From Streptomyces griseomycini (lineage in GTDB: Bacteria; Actinomycetota; Actinomycetes; Streptomycetales; Streptomycetaceae): a DNA stretch of 64,000 nt. The translations under genes and the position numbers were made by a program. Shown here in pieces: positions 41,942 through 49,994 of this stretch; within the stretch, counting starts at the first letter, position 1; each line of letters begins with the position of its first letter. The DNA lies in contig NZ_JACHJI010000007.1 in the NCBI RefSeq assembly GCF_014203535.1, forward strand, positions 248,001 through 312,000, given 5' to 3'. Under the pieces are notes generated by a model, which was given only the letters and a program-made list of their open reading frames with translations, was not told where the DNA came from and searched no databases.

Positions 41942-43309
41942 CTACGCCACCGGCGCCAGCGCCTCCTGCCGCTCCCTGGGCACGAACCGCACCCGCGGGT
42001 GCCCCCGGTGCCAGCCGACCGACAGGCGCAGCCCGCCGACCCTGGCCAGGACCAGGCCGATCACGGCCGCCGCGGCCATCGCGACCGCGCCGCCCGCCGC
42101 GAGGCCGACCCGGGCGCCGTAGGTGTCGGTGACCCACCCGACGACGGGGGCGCCGACCGGCGAGCCGCCGAGGAAGACCATCATGTACAGGGCCATGACG
42201 CGGCCCCGCACGGCCGGGTCGGTGGACATCTGGATGCTGGTGTTCGTGGTGACGTTGACCGTCATCGCGAACAGGCCGACGGGGATCATCAGCAGGGCGA
42301 ACATCCACAGCTCCGGAGCCCCGGCGGCCAGGATCTCCAGCGCGCCGAAGGCCAGCGCGGCCAGGACGAGCAGCCGCAGCCGGGCCGTGCCGCGCCGGGC
42401 GGCGAGCAGCGCGCCGGCCAGGGAGCCGACCGCCATCAGGGTGTTGAACATGCTGTAGGCGCCCGCGCCCCCGTGGAAGACGTCGTCGGCGAAGGCCGAC
42501 AGGTAGACGGGGAAGTTGAAGGCGAAGGTGCCGACGAAGCCGGTCAGGACGATCGGCCAGAGCAGGTCGGGGCGTCCGGCGACGTAGCGCAGGCCCTCCC
42601 GCAGCTGCCCCTTGCCGCGCGGGGCGCGCTCGACGGCGTGCAGCTCGCGGGCGCGCATCAGCAGCAGGCCGGCGAGCGGGGCGACGAAGGACAGGCCGTT
42701 GAGGAGGAACGCCCAGCCCGTGCCGACGCCGGTGATCAGCAGGCCCGCGACGGCGGGGCCGACCAGGCGGGCGGACTGGAAGTTCGCGGAGTTCAGGCTG
42801 ACCGCGTTCTGCAGCTGGCCGGGGCCGACCAGCTCGGAGACGAAGGCCTGGCGGGCCGGGTTGTCGACGACGGTCGCGAGGCCGAGGGCGAAGGCGGCGA
42901 CGTAGATGTGCCAGACCTCGACGCGGTCGGTCAGGACGAGGACGGCGAGCACGACCGAGGTGAGGGCCATCGCGACCTGCGTGACGATCAGCGTGGGACG
43001 CTTGCGCAGGCGGTCGACGAGGACGCCGCCGTACAGGCCGAACAGCAGCATCGGCAGGAACTGCAGGGCCGTGGTGATGCCGACGGCGGCGGCGGAGCCG
43101 GTGAGGCTGAGCACCAGCCAGTCCTGGGCGATGCGCTGCATCCAGGTGCCGATGTTGGAGACCACCTGGCCGAGGAAGAACAGGCGGTAGTTCCTGATCC
43201 TCAGCGAGGAGAACATCGAGGACGTGCGGCGGGTGGCGGTGTCGGGGGCGGTCGGCTTGTCGTGGGGGTCAGGTGCGGGGACGGAAGCTGCTCCGGGTCC
43301 CGTACTCAA
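41942..43309 (-). CDS. MFS transporter (EntS/MFS_3-type exporter)
   Basis: 455 residues from TTG 43309, with AGGAGG nine bases upstream. Twelve predicted helices after a 30-residue cytoplasmic start; IRNYRLFFLGQVVSNIGTWMQRIAQDWLVLSL and GLYGGVLVDRLRKRPTL are the MFS_3/EntS signature regions. Likely proton-driven export of a small molecule. The MarR gene lies 28 bases upstream on the same strand, so the pair forms an operon controlled by that regulator. Confidence 0.88.
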   Translation of the reverse strand: MSTGPGAASVPAPDPHDKPTAPDTATRRTSSMFSSLRIRNYRLFFLGQVVSNIGTWMQRIAQDWLVLSLTGSAAAVGITTALQFLPMLLFGLYGGVLVDRLRKRPTLIVTQVAMALTSVVLAVLVLTDRVEVWHIYVAAFALGLATVVDNPARQAFVSELVGPGQLQNAVSLNSANFQSARLVGPAVAGLLITGVGTGWAFLLNGLSFVAPLAGLLLMRARELHAVERAPRGKGQLREGLRYVAGRPDLLWPIVLTGFVGTFAFNFPVYLSAFADDVFHGGAGAYSMFNTLMAVGSLAGALLAARRGTARLRLLVLAALAFGALEILAAGAPELWMFALLMIPVGLFAMTVNVTTNTSIQMSTDPAVRGRVMALYMMVFLGGSPVGAPVVGWVTDTYGARVGLAAGGAVAMAAAAVIGLVLARVGGLRLSVGWHRGHPRVRFVPRERQEALAPVA

Positions 43310-43337
43310 AGGGGTTCGCCTCCTAGCTGCGGCTTTC

Positions 43338-43775
43338 CTACAGGTGCGCGAGTTTCTCCAGCACGGGGGCGGCGGCGCGGAGCCTCGCCCACTCGTCCTC
43401 GTCGAGCCCCTCGACCAGCGACGCCAGGAACGCGTTCCGCTTGCGGCGGCTCTCCTCGAGCATCGCCTCGGCCTGTTCGGTCTGCGTCACGACCTTCTGG
43501 CGCCGGTCGTCGGGGTGCGGCTCCAGCCGGACCAGGCCCTTGGCCTCCAGCAGGGCCACGATGCGGGTCATCGAGGGCGGCTGGACGTGTTCCTTGCGGG
43601 CGAGTTCACCCGGGGTGGCCCGGCCGCAGCGGGCCAGGGTGCCGAGCACCGACATCTCGGTGGGGCTGAGCGACTCGTCGACCCGCTGGTGCTTGAGCCG
43701 ACGGGACAGCCGCATCACGGCGGAGCGGAGGGCGTTCACGGCGGCTGCGTCGTCGCCATGGCTGAGGTCCGGCAT
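43338..43775 (-). CDS. MarR-family regulator
   Basis: 145 residues from ATG 43775. Winged helix: SLSPTEMSVLGTLARCGRATPGELARKEHVQPPSMTRIVALLEAKGLVRLEPHPDDRRQKVV, the MarR signature, flanked by dimerisation helices. Transcribed with the MFS gene, its probable target. TACGCT ends seven bases before the ATG, inside the symmetric region 43781-43806, so the repressor could shut its own promoter directly. Confidence 0.9.
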   Translation of the reverse strand: MPDLSHGDDAAAVNALRSAVMRLSRRLKHQRVDESLSPTEMSVLGTLARCGRATPGELARKEHVQPPSMTRIVALLEAKGLVRLEPHPDDRRQKVVTQTEQAEAMLEESRRKRNAFLASLVEGLDEDEWARLRAAAPVLEKLAHL

Positions 43776-43780
43776 GTTCG

Positions 43781-43806
43781 TTAGCGTAACTCATTACTCT
43801 CGCTAA
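43781..43806. promoter_or_regulatory. Palindromic MarR operator overlapping its promoter
   Basis: Outer arms TTAGCG (43781-43786) and CGCTAA (43801-43806) are perfect. An inner GTAA-CTCA-TTAC lies between them. It overlaps the MarR -10. Confidence 0.6.
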
Positions 43807-43834
43807 GGACCACTCGGGGCGGGCGCCGGCGCCC

Positions 43835-43848
43835 GTGACTCCGGTCAC
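43835..43848. promoter_or_regulatory. Candidate Crp-type site upstream of the ribbon-helix-helix gene
   Basis: GTG-ACTCCG-G-T-CAC fits the motif GTG(N6)GNCAC reported for S. coelicolor Crp. It is the core of a perfect 8-bp inverted repeat, CCCGTGAC-TCCG-GTCACGGG (43832-43851). It lies between the divergent MarR and RHH genes. Confidence 0.4.
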
Positions 43849-43929
43849 GGGTGTCCGAGACCACTCATACGGGTGATCAATCCACGGAACGCGGTACACC
43901 GCACCGAAGAATGCGGCAACGCTCGTGCC

Positions 43930-44112
43930 ATGGGGACCGAGGTGCTCAGCCTGCGCATGGACCGCGAGCTGCTGGAGCGGCTCCGGCACCATGCCGCCAG
44001 ACGCGGCATGAGCGTCCAGGACTACGTCGTCCGGACGCTCATGCGCGATGACTTCGACCAGCGGTTCCAGACCGCCGTCGAGGAGACGGAGAAGTTCTAC
44101 GGCGTCACCTGA
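43930..44112 (+). CDS. Small ribbon-helix-helix DNA-binding protein
   Basis: 60 residues from ATG 43930 (an upstream GTG at 43873 would add 19 residues). VLSLRMDRELLERLRHHAARRGMSVQDYVVRTLMRDDF is a ribbon-helix-helix domain with one beta strand and two helices, as in CopG/Arc and type II antitoxins. The tail DQRFQTAVEETEKFYGVT is acidic, antitoxin-like. No toxin gene follows: the next gene is convergent and its stop lies 16 bases inside this one. A stand-alone regulator is most likely. Confidence 0.75.
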   Translation: MGTEVLSLRMDRELLERLRHHAARRGMSVQDYVVRTLMRDDFDQRFQTAVEETEKFYGVT

Positions 44113-44441
44113 TCCCGTACCGCCTGCGCGGTGCGGGCCGGGTCGTAGTCCTCGGGCACGCCCTCGACCAGGATGACGTCGCCCTCGATGTGCCGCGAGC
44201 GCAGCGGTGCGATCTCCCGGTAGGCCGGGGAGTCCCACCAGGCCCGCGCCTCGGCGATCCCGGGGAAGCCGATCAGCACGACGTGCCCGGGCCAGTCGCC
44301 CTCCTTCACCTCGTGCTGCGCGCCGTGGACGAGGAAGCGGCCGCCGTACGGCTCGAAGGTGGCGGTGATGCGCTCGATGTACTCGGCGATCTCCGGGTGC
44401 GCGGCGGCATCCCGCAGGTGGGCTATGGCGTAGGCGGGCAT
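44097..44441 (-). CDS. DUF1330 protein
   Basis: 114 residues from ATG 44441 with GGAG upstream. DUF1330 ferredoxin-like (alpha/beta dimeric) fold: MPAYAIAHLRDAAAHPEIAEYIERITATFEPYGGRFLVHG, then PGHVVLIGFPGIAEARAWWDSPAYREIAPLR. Function of the family is unknown; it may bind a small ligand or act as a monooxygenase-like barrel. The 3' end overlaps the ribbon-helix-helix gene by 16 bases, tail to tail. Confidence 0.87.
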   Translation of the reverse strand: MPAYAIAHLRDAAAHPEIAEYIERITATFEPYGGRFLVHGAQHEVKEGDWPGHVVLIGFPGIAEARAWWDSPAYREIAPLRSRHIEGDVILVEGVPEDYDPARTAQAVRDQVTP

Positions 44442-44550
44442 CGTGCTCCTCCGGTCGGTCGGGGTTCCGTGCTCCACCGGATCGTGGCACACCGGGGCGC
44501 CGGGGTCGATGATCTCGCGGACACGCGGGCACCGCCCCGGCGGACGCGGT

Positions 44551-44583
44551 CTGCCCCGGTCCGGCCGGGCCGGACCGGGGCAG
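44551..44583. terminator. Perfect GC hairpin downstream of the NCS2 permease
   Basis: TGCCCCGGTCCGGC (44552-44565) pairs with GCCGGACCGGGGCA (44569-44582) around a 3-base loop, plus one flanking C-G pair. Placed 30 bases past the permease stop on the minus strand. Confidence 0.8.
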
Positions 44584-44593
44584 GCCGGATCAG

Positions 44594-44639
44594 GTCATGC
44601 CCAGTGTCGGCATCAGGTCAGGCCCAGGGCCGGCATCAG
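44594..44639. repeat. 23-bp tandem duplication spanning the NCS2 permease stop codon
   Basis: On the minus strand the last coding bases (44639-44617) are repeated directly after (44616-44594) with four substitutions. Because 23 is not a multiple of 3, the original TGA at 44613-44615 still ends the protein. The second copy would encode LMPTLGMT after the stop. Confidence 0.85.
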
Positions 44640-46064
44640 GTAGTAGAAGGCGAAGACCGCCGACACCGCGTACATCGCCGCCGGGACCTCCCGGCCGCGC
44701 CCGGCCGCCAGGCGCATCACCACGAAGGTGATGAAGCCCATGCCGATGCCGTTGGTGATCGAGTAGGTGAACGGCATCATCACCATCGTCACGAAGGCCG
44801 GGACGGCGATCGTGTGGTCCGCCCAGTCGATCTCCTTGACCGAGCCCGCCAGGATCAGGAAGCCCACCGCGATCAGCGCCGGGGTGGCCGCCTGGGACGG
44901 GACCATCGTGGCGACCGGCGTGAGGAACAGCGCCAGCGCGAACAGCCCGCCGGTGACGACGTTGGCGAAGCCGGTGCGCGCGCCCTCGCCGACACCGGCC
45001 GTGGACTCCACGAACGCGGTGGTGGCCGAGGCGGAGCTGGCGCCGCCCGCGGCGACCGCGACGCCGTCGATGAACAGGACCTTGTTGACGCCGGGCATCT
45101 GGCCCTGGGCGTCGGTCAGCTTGGCCTCGTCCGAGACGCCCATGATCGTGCCCATCGCGTCGAAGAAGCACGACAGCAGCACGGTGAAGACGAACAGGAT
45201 GCCGGTCAGCACGCCGACCTTCTCGAAGCCGCCGAACAGGCTGACCTCGCCGATCAGGCCGAAGTCGGGGGTGGCGACCGGGTTGCCGGGCCACTTGGGG
45301 GTCGTCAGGCCCCAGGAGGGGATGTCGGCCATGGCCTCGATGAGCACGGCGACGACCGTCATCGCGACGATCGAGATGAGGATCGCGCCGGGCACCCTGC
45401 GCACGATCAGCGCCAGCGTGAGCAGCACGCCGAGGACGAAGACGAGGACCGGCCAGCCGGTGAGGTGACCGGTGCCGCCGAGCTGGAGCGGGACGGTGGT
45501 GTGGGCGGCGTCCGGGATGCGGGAGACGAACCCGGCGTCGACCAGGCCGATCAGCATGATGAACAGGCCGATGCCGATGGCGATGGCCTTGCGCAGGCCG
45601 TAGGGGACGGCGTTCATCACGCGCTCGCGCAGACCCGTGGCGACCAGGAGCATGACGACGAAGCCGGCCAGCACCACCATGCCCATGGCGTCCGGCCACG
45701 CCATGCGCGGCGCGAGCTGCAGCGCGACGACCGAGTTCACGCCCAGGCCCGCGGCCAGCGCGATCGGGACGTTGCCGATGACGCCCATGAGGAGCGTGGT
45801 GAACGCCGCCGTCAGGGCGGTCGCGGTGACCAGCTGACCGTTGTCGAGCTGGTTGCCGTACATGTCCTTCGCGCTGCCCAGGATGATCGGGTTCAGCACG
45901 ATGATGTAGGCCATCGCGAAGAAGGTGGCGAAACCGCCGCGGACCTCGCGGGACAGGGTGCTGCCCCGCTCGGAGATCTTGAAGTAGCGGTCGAGGGCGC
46001 CGGGCGCGGGCCCGGACCCCGGCTGATCGGGCAGGGGGGCCTTGGCGGGGGCCGACGTGGACAT
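44613..46064 (-). CDS. NCS2-family purine permease (AzgA-like hypoxanthine/guanine type)
   Basis: 483 residues from ATG 46064, with GAGGT upstream (other starts at 46076/46079 possible). About 12-14 helices. AzgA hallmarks: RGGFATFFAMAYIIVLNPIILG near the N-terminus, GLGVNSVVALQLAP, RKAIAIGIGLFIMLIGLVDAG, VLLSCFFDAMGTIMGVSDEAKLTD and SSASATTAFVESTAGVGEGARTGFANVVTG. Imports purine bases with protons. Monocistronic with a strong terminator. The 3' end carries the 23-bp duplication described separately. Confidence 0.92.
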   Translation of the reverse strand: MSTSAPAKAPLPDQPGSGPAPGALDRYFKISERGSTLSREVRGGFATFFAMAYIIVLNPIILGSAKDMYGNQLDNGQLVTATALTAAFTTLLMGVIGNVPIALAAGLGVNSVVALQLAPRMAWPDAMGMVVLAGFVVMLLVATGLRERVMNAVPYGLRKAIAIGIGLFIMLIGLVDAGFVSRIPDAAHTTVPLQLGGTGHLTGWPVLVFVLGVLLTLALIVRRVPGAILISIVAMTVVAVLIEAMADIPSWGLTTPKWPGNPVATPDFGLIGEVSLFGGFEKVGVLTGILFVFTVLLSCFFDAMGTIMGVSDEAKLTDAQGQMPGVNKVLFIDGVAVAAGGASSASATTAFVESTAGVGEGARTGFANVVTGGLFALALFLTPVATMVPSQAATPALIAVGFLILAGSVKEIDWADHTIAVPAFVTMVMMPFTYSITNGIGMGFITFVVMRLAAGRGREVPAAMYAVSAVFAFYYLMPALGLT

Positions 46065-46244
46065 GCGGGACCTCATCACCGGCGGGCTTCCCCCAAAGCC
46101 CTTTGGTGTTTTCTACGAAGGAAAGCGGTCAGAGACAAACGGATTCAGTATGAACATATAACGGCTCCGATTCCATCTCCGCGCGTAGATCCGCGCGCCC
46201 GGTGCGGCGCACCTCACGCGCGCCACCCCTCGTAAGCTGTTCCC

Positions 46245-46544
46245 ATGGCGAAGTGGACCCCCAAGCACGAGGCGCCGGAGCCCTTGGAGGGCCCCGTGGT
46301 CGCCACCATCACCGGCGGCACGATCGTCTGGTTCGTCCTCTTCCTGGTGCAGCTGCCGTTCTACGGCTGGTTCGACGAGCACGGCCACACCTGGTGGCTG
46401 TGGACGTGCCTGGCCGGCGGCGGGCTCGGGTTCATCGGCATCTGGTACGTCCGCAAGCGGGACGCCGCGATCGAGCGCGCGCGGGCCGAGGCCGGGCGGA
46501 CCGCGCAGCCGACCGGCCACTCCCCCGCACCGACCGCCGACTGA
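46245..46544 (+). CDS. DUF2530 membrane protein
   Basis: 99 residues from ATG 46245. Two membrane helices (VATITGGTIVWFVLFLVQLPFYGW and WWLWTCLAGGGLGFIGIWYV) with a charged C-terminal tail. Matches the actinobacterial DUF2530 family (KHEAPEPLEGP at the N-terminus). TAAGCT ends six bases before the ATG, so the mRNA is probably leaderless. Function unknown. Confidence 0.87.
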   Translation: MAKWTPKHEAPEPLEGPVVATITGGTIVWFVLFLVQLPFYGWFDEHGHTWWLWTCLAGGGLGFIGIWYVRKRDAAIERARAEAGRTAQPTGHSPAPTAD

Positions 46545-46663
46545 CCCGCCCGGGCACCGGCCCGCGGCCTCCGTACGGCCGGGGTGCCACGGCCGTCCTC
46601 CCCGGGCCGGAACCTCCGCGCACGCACGGGTGAAGCGGCGGAACCGCACGTACCGTCGAATGC

Positions 46664-49057
46664 ATGACGCATCTCGACGCGGGCGCCCAGGTCGATGCGG
46701 TGCACCCCGCCGCGATCACCTCCCCGGTGACCGGGCTGACCTCGGCGGAGGTGGCCGAACGGGTGGCGCGCGGGCAGGTCAACGACGTGCCGGTGCGCAG
46801 CAGCCGGTCCCTGGTCGAGATCGTCCGCGCGAACGTCCTCACCCGGTTCAACGCGATCATCGGCGTGCTCTGGGTGATCATGCTGGCCGTCGCGCCCGTC
46901 CAGGACGGCCTGTTCGGCTTCGTGATCCTCGCCAACACCGGCATCGGCATCATCCAGGAGTGGCGGGCGAAGAAGACCCTCGACTCCCTCGCGCTGATCG
47001 GCGAGGTGCGGCCCACGGTGCGGCGGGACGGGGTGGCCGCCGAGGTCGGCACCTCCGAGATCGTGCTGGACGACCTGATCGAGGTCGGACCGGGCGACAA
47101 GGTCGTCGTCGACGGGGTGTGCGCCGAGGCGGACGGGCTGGAGGTCGACGAGTCGCTGCTGACCGGCGAGGCCGATCCCGTGGTGAAGCGGCCGGGGGAC
47201 CGGGTCATGTCCGGCAGCTTCGTGGTCGCGGGCGGCGGCTCCTTCCAGGCGACCAGGGTGGGGCGCGAGGCGTACGCGGCCCGGCTCGCCGAGGAGGCGT
47301 CCCGGTTCACGCTGGTCCACTCCGAACTGCGCTCCGGCATCTCCACGATCCTCAAGTACGTGACGTGGATGATGGTCCCGACCGCGATCGGACTGATCAT
47401 CAGCCAGCTGGTGGTCAAGGACACCGAGCTGAAGGACTCGGTCGCCCGCACGGTCGGCGGCATCGTGCCGATGGTCCCCGAGGGGCTGGTGCTGCTCACC
47501 TCGGTCGCCTTCGCGATCGGCGTCATCCGGCTGGGGCGCAGGCAGTGCCTGGTGCAGGAGCTCCCGGCGATCGAGGGACTGGCCCGCGTCGACACGGTCT
47601 GCCTGGACAAGACCGGCACCCTCACCGAGGGCGGCATGGACGTCACCGGCCTGCGGGTCCTCGGCGACGGCGACGAGGCCCACGTGCGCAAGGTGCTGGG
47701 CGCGCTCGGCACCGCCGACCCGCGCCCCAACGCCTCCCTGCGGGCGATCATCGACTCCTTCCCGGACCCCGAGGACTGGCGCTGCACCGAGTGCCTGCCC
47801 TTCTCCTCGGCCCGCAGGTACAGCGGCGCCACCTTCACCGAGGGCGACGGGGAGAGCGGCACCTGGCTGCTCGGGGCGCCCGACGTGCTCCTGGCCGACG
47901 ACGACCCGGCGCTGGAGGAGACCGGCCGGCTGAACGAGCAGGGGCTGCGGGTGCTGCTGCTGGCCCGTGCCGGGGGCGAGCTGGACGACCCCGGGGTCGC
48001 CGAGGGCGTCCGGCCGGCCGCGCTGGTGGTGCTGGAGCAGCGGCTGCGGCCGGACGCGGCCGACACCCTGCGCTACTTCGCCGAGCAGGACGTCCGCGCC
48101 AAGGTCGTCTCCGGCGACAACGCGGTCTCGGTCGGGGCCGTCGCGTCCAAGCTGGGGCTGAGCGGGACGACGGTCGACGCGCGCCGGCTGCCCGCCGACC
48201 GGGACGGCATGGCCGAGGCGCTGGACGGGGGCACGGTGTTCGGGCGGGTCACCCCGCAGCGGAAGCGGGACATGGTGGGCGCGCTCCGGTCGCGCGGCCA
48301 CACGGTCGCGATGACCGGCGACGGCGTGAACGACGTGCTGGCGCTGAAGGACGCCGACATCGGGGTGGCGATGGGCTCCGGCTCGGAGGCCACGCGGGCG
48401 GTGGCGCAGATCGTGCTGCTGGACAACAGCTTCGCCACGCTGCCGTCGGTGGTGGCGGAGGGGCGGCGGGTGATCGGCAACATCACCCGGGTCGCGACGC
48501 TGTTCCTGGTGAAGACGGTGTACTCGGTGCTGCTGGCGGTGCTGGTGGTGTGCTCGCAGGTGGAGTACCCGTTCCTGCCGCGCCACCTCACCCTGCTGTC
48601 CACGCTCACCATCGGCGTCCCGGCGTTCTTCCTGGCCCTCGCCCCGAACAGGGAGCGGGCGCGGCCGCACTTCGTGCGGCGGGTCATGCGGTACGCGGTC
48701 CCGGGCGGGGTGCTGGCCGCGCTGGCGACCTTCGCGACGTATCTGGTCGCCCGGGAGCACTACAGCGGCGCGGGCGCGCTGGACGCGGAGACGAGCGCGG
48801 CGACGCTGACGCTGTTCCTGATCTCGATGTGGGTGCTGGCGATCGTCGCCCGCCCCTACACCTGGTGGCGGGTCGCGCTGGTGGCGGCGATGGGGGCGGT
48901 GTTCCTGGTGGTGCTGGTCGTGCCGTGGCTCCAGGAGTTCTTCGCGCTGAGGCTGGTCGGCATGACGGTGCCGTGGATCGCGGTCGGCGTCGCGGTGGCG
49001 GCGGCGGCCGCCCTGGAGTTCCTGTGGAAGTGGGTGGACCGCCGCTTTCCCGCCTAG
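46664..49057 (+). CDS. P-type cation-transporting ATPase
   Basis: 797 residues from ATG 46664. Actuator motif VDESLLTGEADPVVK, M4 motif GIVPMVPEGLVLLTS (PEGL, as in Ca2+/P2-type pumps), phosphorylation loop CLDKTGTLTEGG, and hinge TGDGVNDVLALKDADIGVAMGSGSEATRAVAQ. Ten predicted helices. Resembles bacterial calcium-efflux-type HAD-IC pumps (CaxP-like), so Ca2+ or Mg2+ is plausible but unproved. No N-terminal heavy-metal CxxC domain. TACCGT ends seven bases before the ATG. Only 12 bases separate its stop from the convergent secreted-protein gene. Confidence 0.9.
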   Translation: MTHLDAGAQVDAVHPAAITSPVTGLTSAEVAERVARGQVNDVPVRSSRSLVEIVRANVLTRFNAIIGVLWVIMLAVAPVQDGLFGFVILANTGIGIIQEWRAKKTLDSLALIGEVRPTVRRDGVAAEVGTSEIVLDDLIEVGPGDKVVVDGVCAEADGLEVDESLLTGEADPVVKRPGDRVMSGSFVVAGGGSFQATRVGREAYAARLAEEASRFTLVHSELRSGISTILKYVTWMMVPTAIGLIISQLVVKDTELKDSVARTVGGIVPMVPEGLVLLTSVAFAIGVIRLGRRQCLVQELPAIEGLARVDTVCLDKTGTLTEGGMDVTGLRVLGDGDEAHVRKVLGALGTADPRPNASLRAIIDSFPDPEDWRCTECLPFSSARRYSGATFTEGDGESGTWLLGAPDVLLADDDPALEETGRLNEQGLRVLLLARAGGELDDPGVAEGVRPAALVVLEQRLRPDAADTLRYFAEQDVRAKVVSGDNAVSVGAVASKLGLSGTTVDARRLPADRDGMAEALDGGTVFGRVTPQRKRDMVGALRSRGHTVAMTGDGVNDVLALKDADIGVAMGSGSEATRAVAQIVLLDNSFATLPSVVAEGRRVIGNITRVATLFLVKTVYSVLLAVLVVCSQVEYPFLPRHLTLLSTLTIGVPAFFLALAPNRERARPHFVRRVMRYAVPGGVLAALATFATYLVAREHYSGAGALDAETSAATLTLFLISMWVLAIVARPYTWWRVALVAAMGAVFLVVLVVPWLQEFFALRLVGMTVPWIAVGVAVAAAAALEFLWKWVDRRFPA

Positions 49058-49069
49058 CGCCCGGCGCCC

Positions 49070-49828
49070 TTACTTCACGTCGACGAAGTCACCGGCGGCG
49101 TTGACGGCCGGGGTGGTCGAGGTGCCCGCGAAGGAGTAGCGGAAGTAGCCGTCGGTGGAGGCCTTGACCGTGGTCGACAGGCTGCCCGTCGAGTTGGTCT
49201 TGAGGGTCCTCACCGTGGTGTACGTGCTGGAGCCCTTCTTGCGGAACTGCAGCTTCACGGGCTGGTTGGTGTAGCCCGCGTACTTGCCGGTCTCCCAGTT
49301 GGCCCGGGACAGCTTGCCGGTGACGGTGATGGTCCTGCCCTTCTTCACGGGCTCCGGCGAGGCGTTGGCGGTGAGCTTCGAGGCACGCTGGAACTTGAAG
49401 GAGCCGGCCTTCGACTCCCACACGAAGTCGTCGTCGTTGGCGTCGATCCACGCGTCGACGTACCAGGTACCGGCGTTGGTGTTGTAGAGGTAGTCGACCT
49501 TCGGGTCCACAAGCACCGAGGCGGTGCAGGTGGAGGTGGTGGAGCCGACCTTCGTGCAGCTCGGCTTGCCGGTCACGAAGTAGCCGTGGTCGGGACCCTT
49601 CAGCGTGAACTCCTCGGCGCCCTTGATGCCCGAGTTGTCCTTGGCCGTCACGCTGACCTTGATGGTCTTCGGGTGGGAGGTGCCCACGGACACCTTGTTG
49701 TCCCCGTCGACGACGACTTTGGTGATCGTGGTGTCGCCGTACCCGCCGTCCGCGTGCGCGGACGGGACGGCGAGGGCGGACAGGGCCAGGGCGCCGGAGA
49801 CGGCGGCCACGGTGGCTCGGATACGCAT
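49070..49828 (-). CDS. Secreted protein with Ig-like/calcium-binding-like domain
   Basis: 252 residues from ATG 49828. Signal peptide MRIRATVAAVSGALALSALA (cleavage after AHA). The mature part is beta-rich: residues about 30-160 contain an acidic IDANDDDFVW segment, and two cysteines (PSCTKV ... STCTAS) could form a disulfide. The last 80 residues (TITVTGKLSRANWETGKYAGYTNQPVKLQFRKKG ...) resemble an Ig-like or bacterial carbohydrate-associated repeat. Extracellular; function unknown. Low lysine avoidance relative to neighbours is usual for exported proteins. Confidence 0.82.
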   Translation of the reverse strand: MRIRATVAAVSGALALSALAVPSAHADGGYGDTTITKVVVDGDNKVSVGTSHPKTIKVSVTAKDNSGIKGAEEFTLKGPDHGYFVTGKPSCTKVGSTTSTCTASVLVDPKVDYLYNTNAGTWYVDAWIDANDDDFVWESKAGSFKFQRASKLTANASPEPVKKGRTITVTGKLSRANWETGKYAGYTNQPVKLQFRKKGSSTYTTVRTLKTNSTGSLSTTVKASTDGYFRYSFAGTSTTPAVNAAGDFVDVK

Positions 49829-49994
49829 GCGTTCCCCAGGTGGAGAAAGGGGCCCCGGCTCTGGTCGTTCCCCACGGCTCGTCGTCGGCGCGGGGCCCAA
49901 GTGATCGTGGAGTCTGTTGACTCGCAGGATCAGATCCGCCACCCGGGTGAATGGTTGTACGGGAGGTGAAGAATGTGTGCAGAAACCCCTCGGC

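Noticed and set aside
43930..44112. Type II toxin-antitoxin module
   Set aside because: The ribbon-helix-helix protein has no adjacent toxin gene; the next gene is a convergent DUF1330 protein.
46361..48760. 799-codon frame antisense to the P-type ATPase
   Set aside because: Arg/His/Gln-rich translation without domains; the sense gene has all P-type motifs in order.
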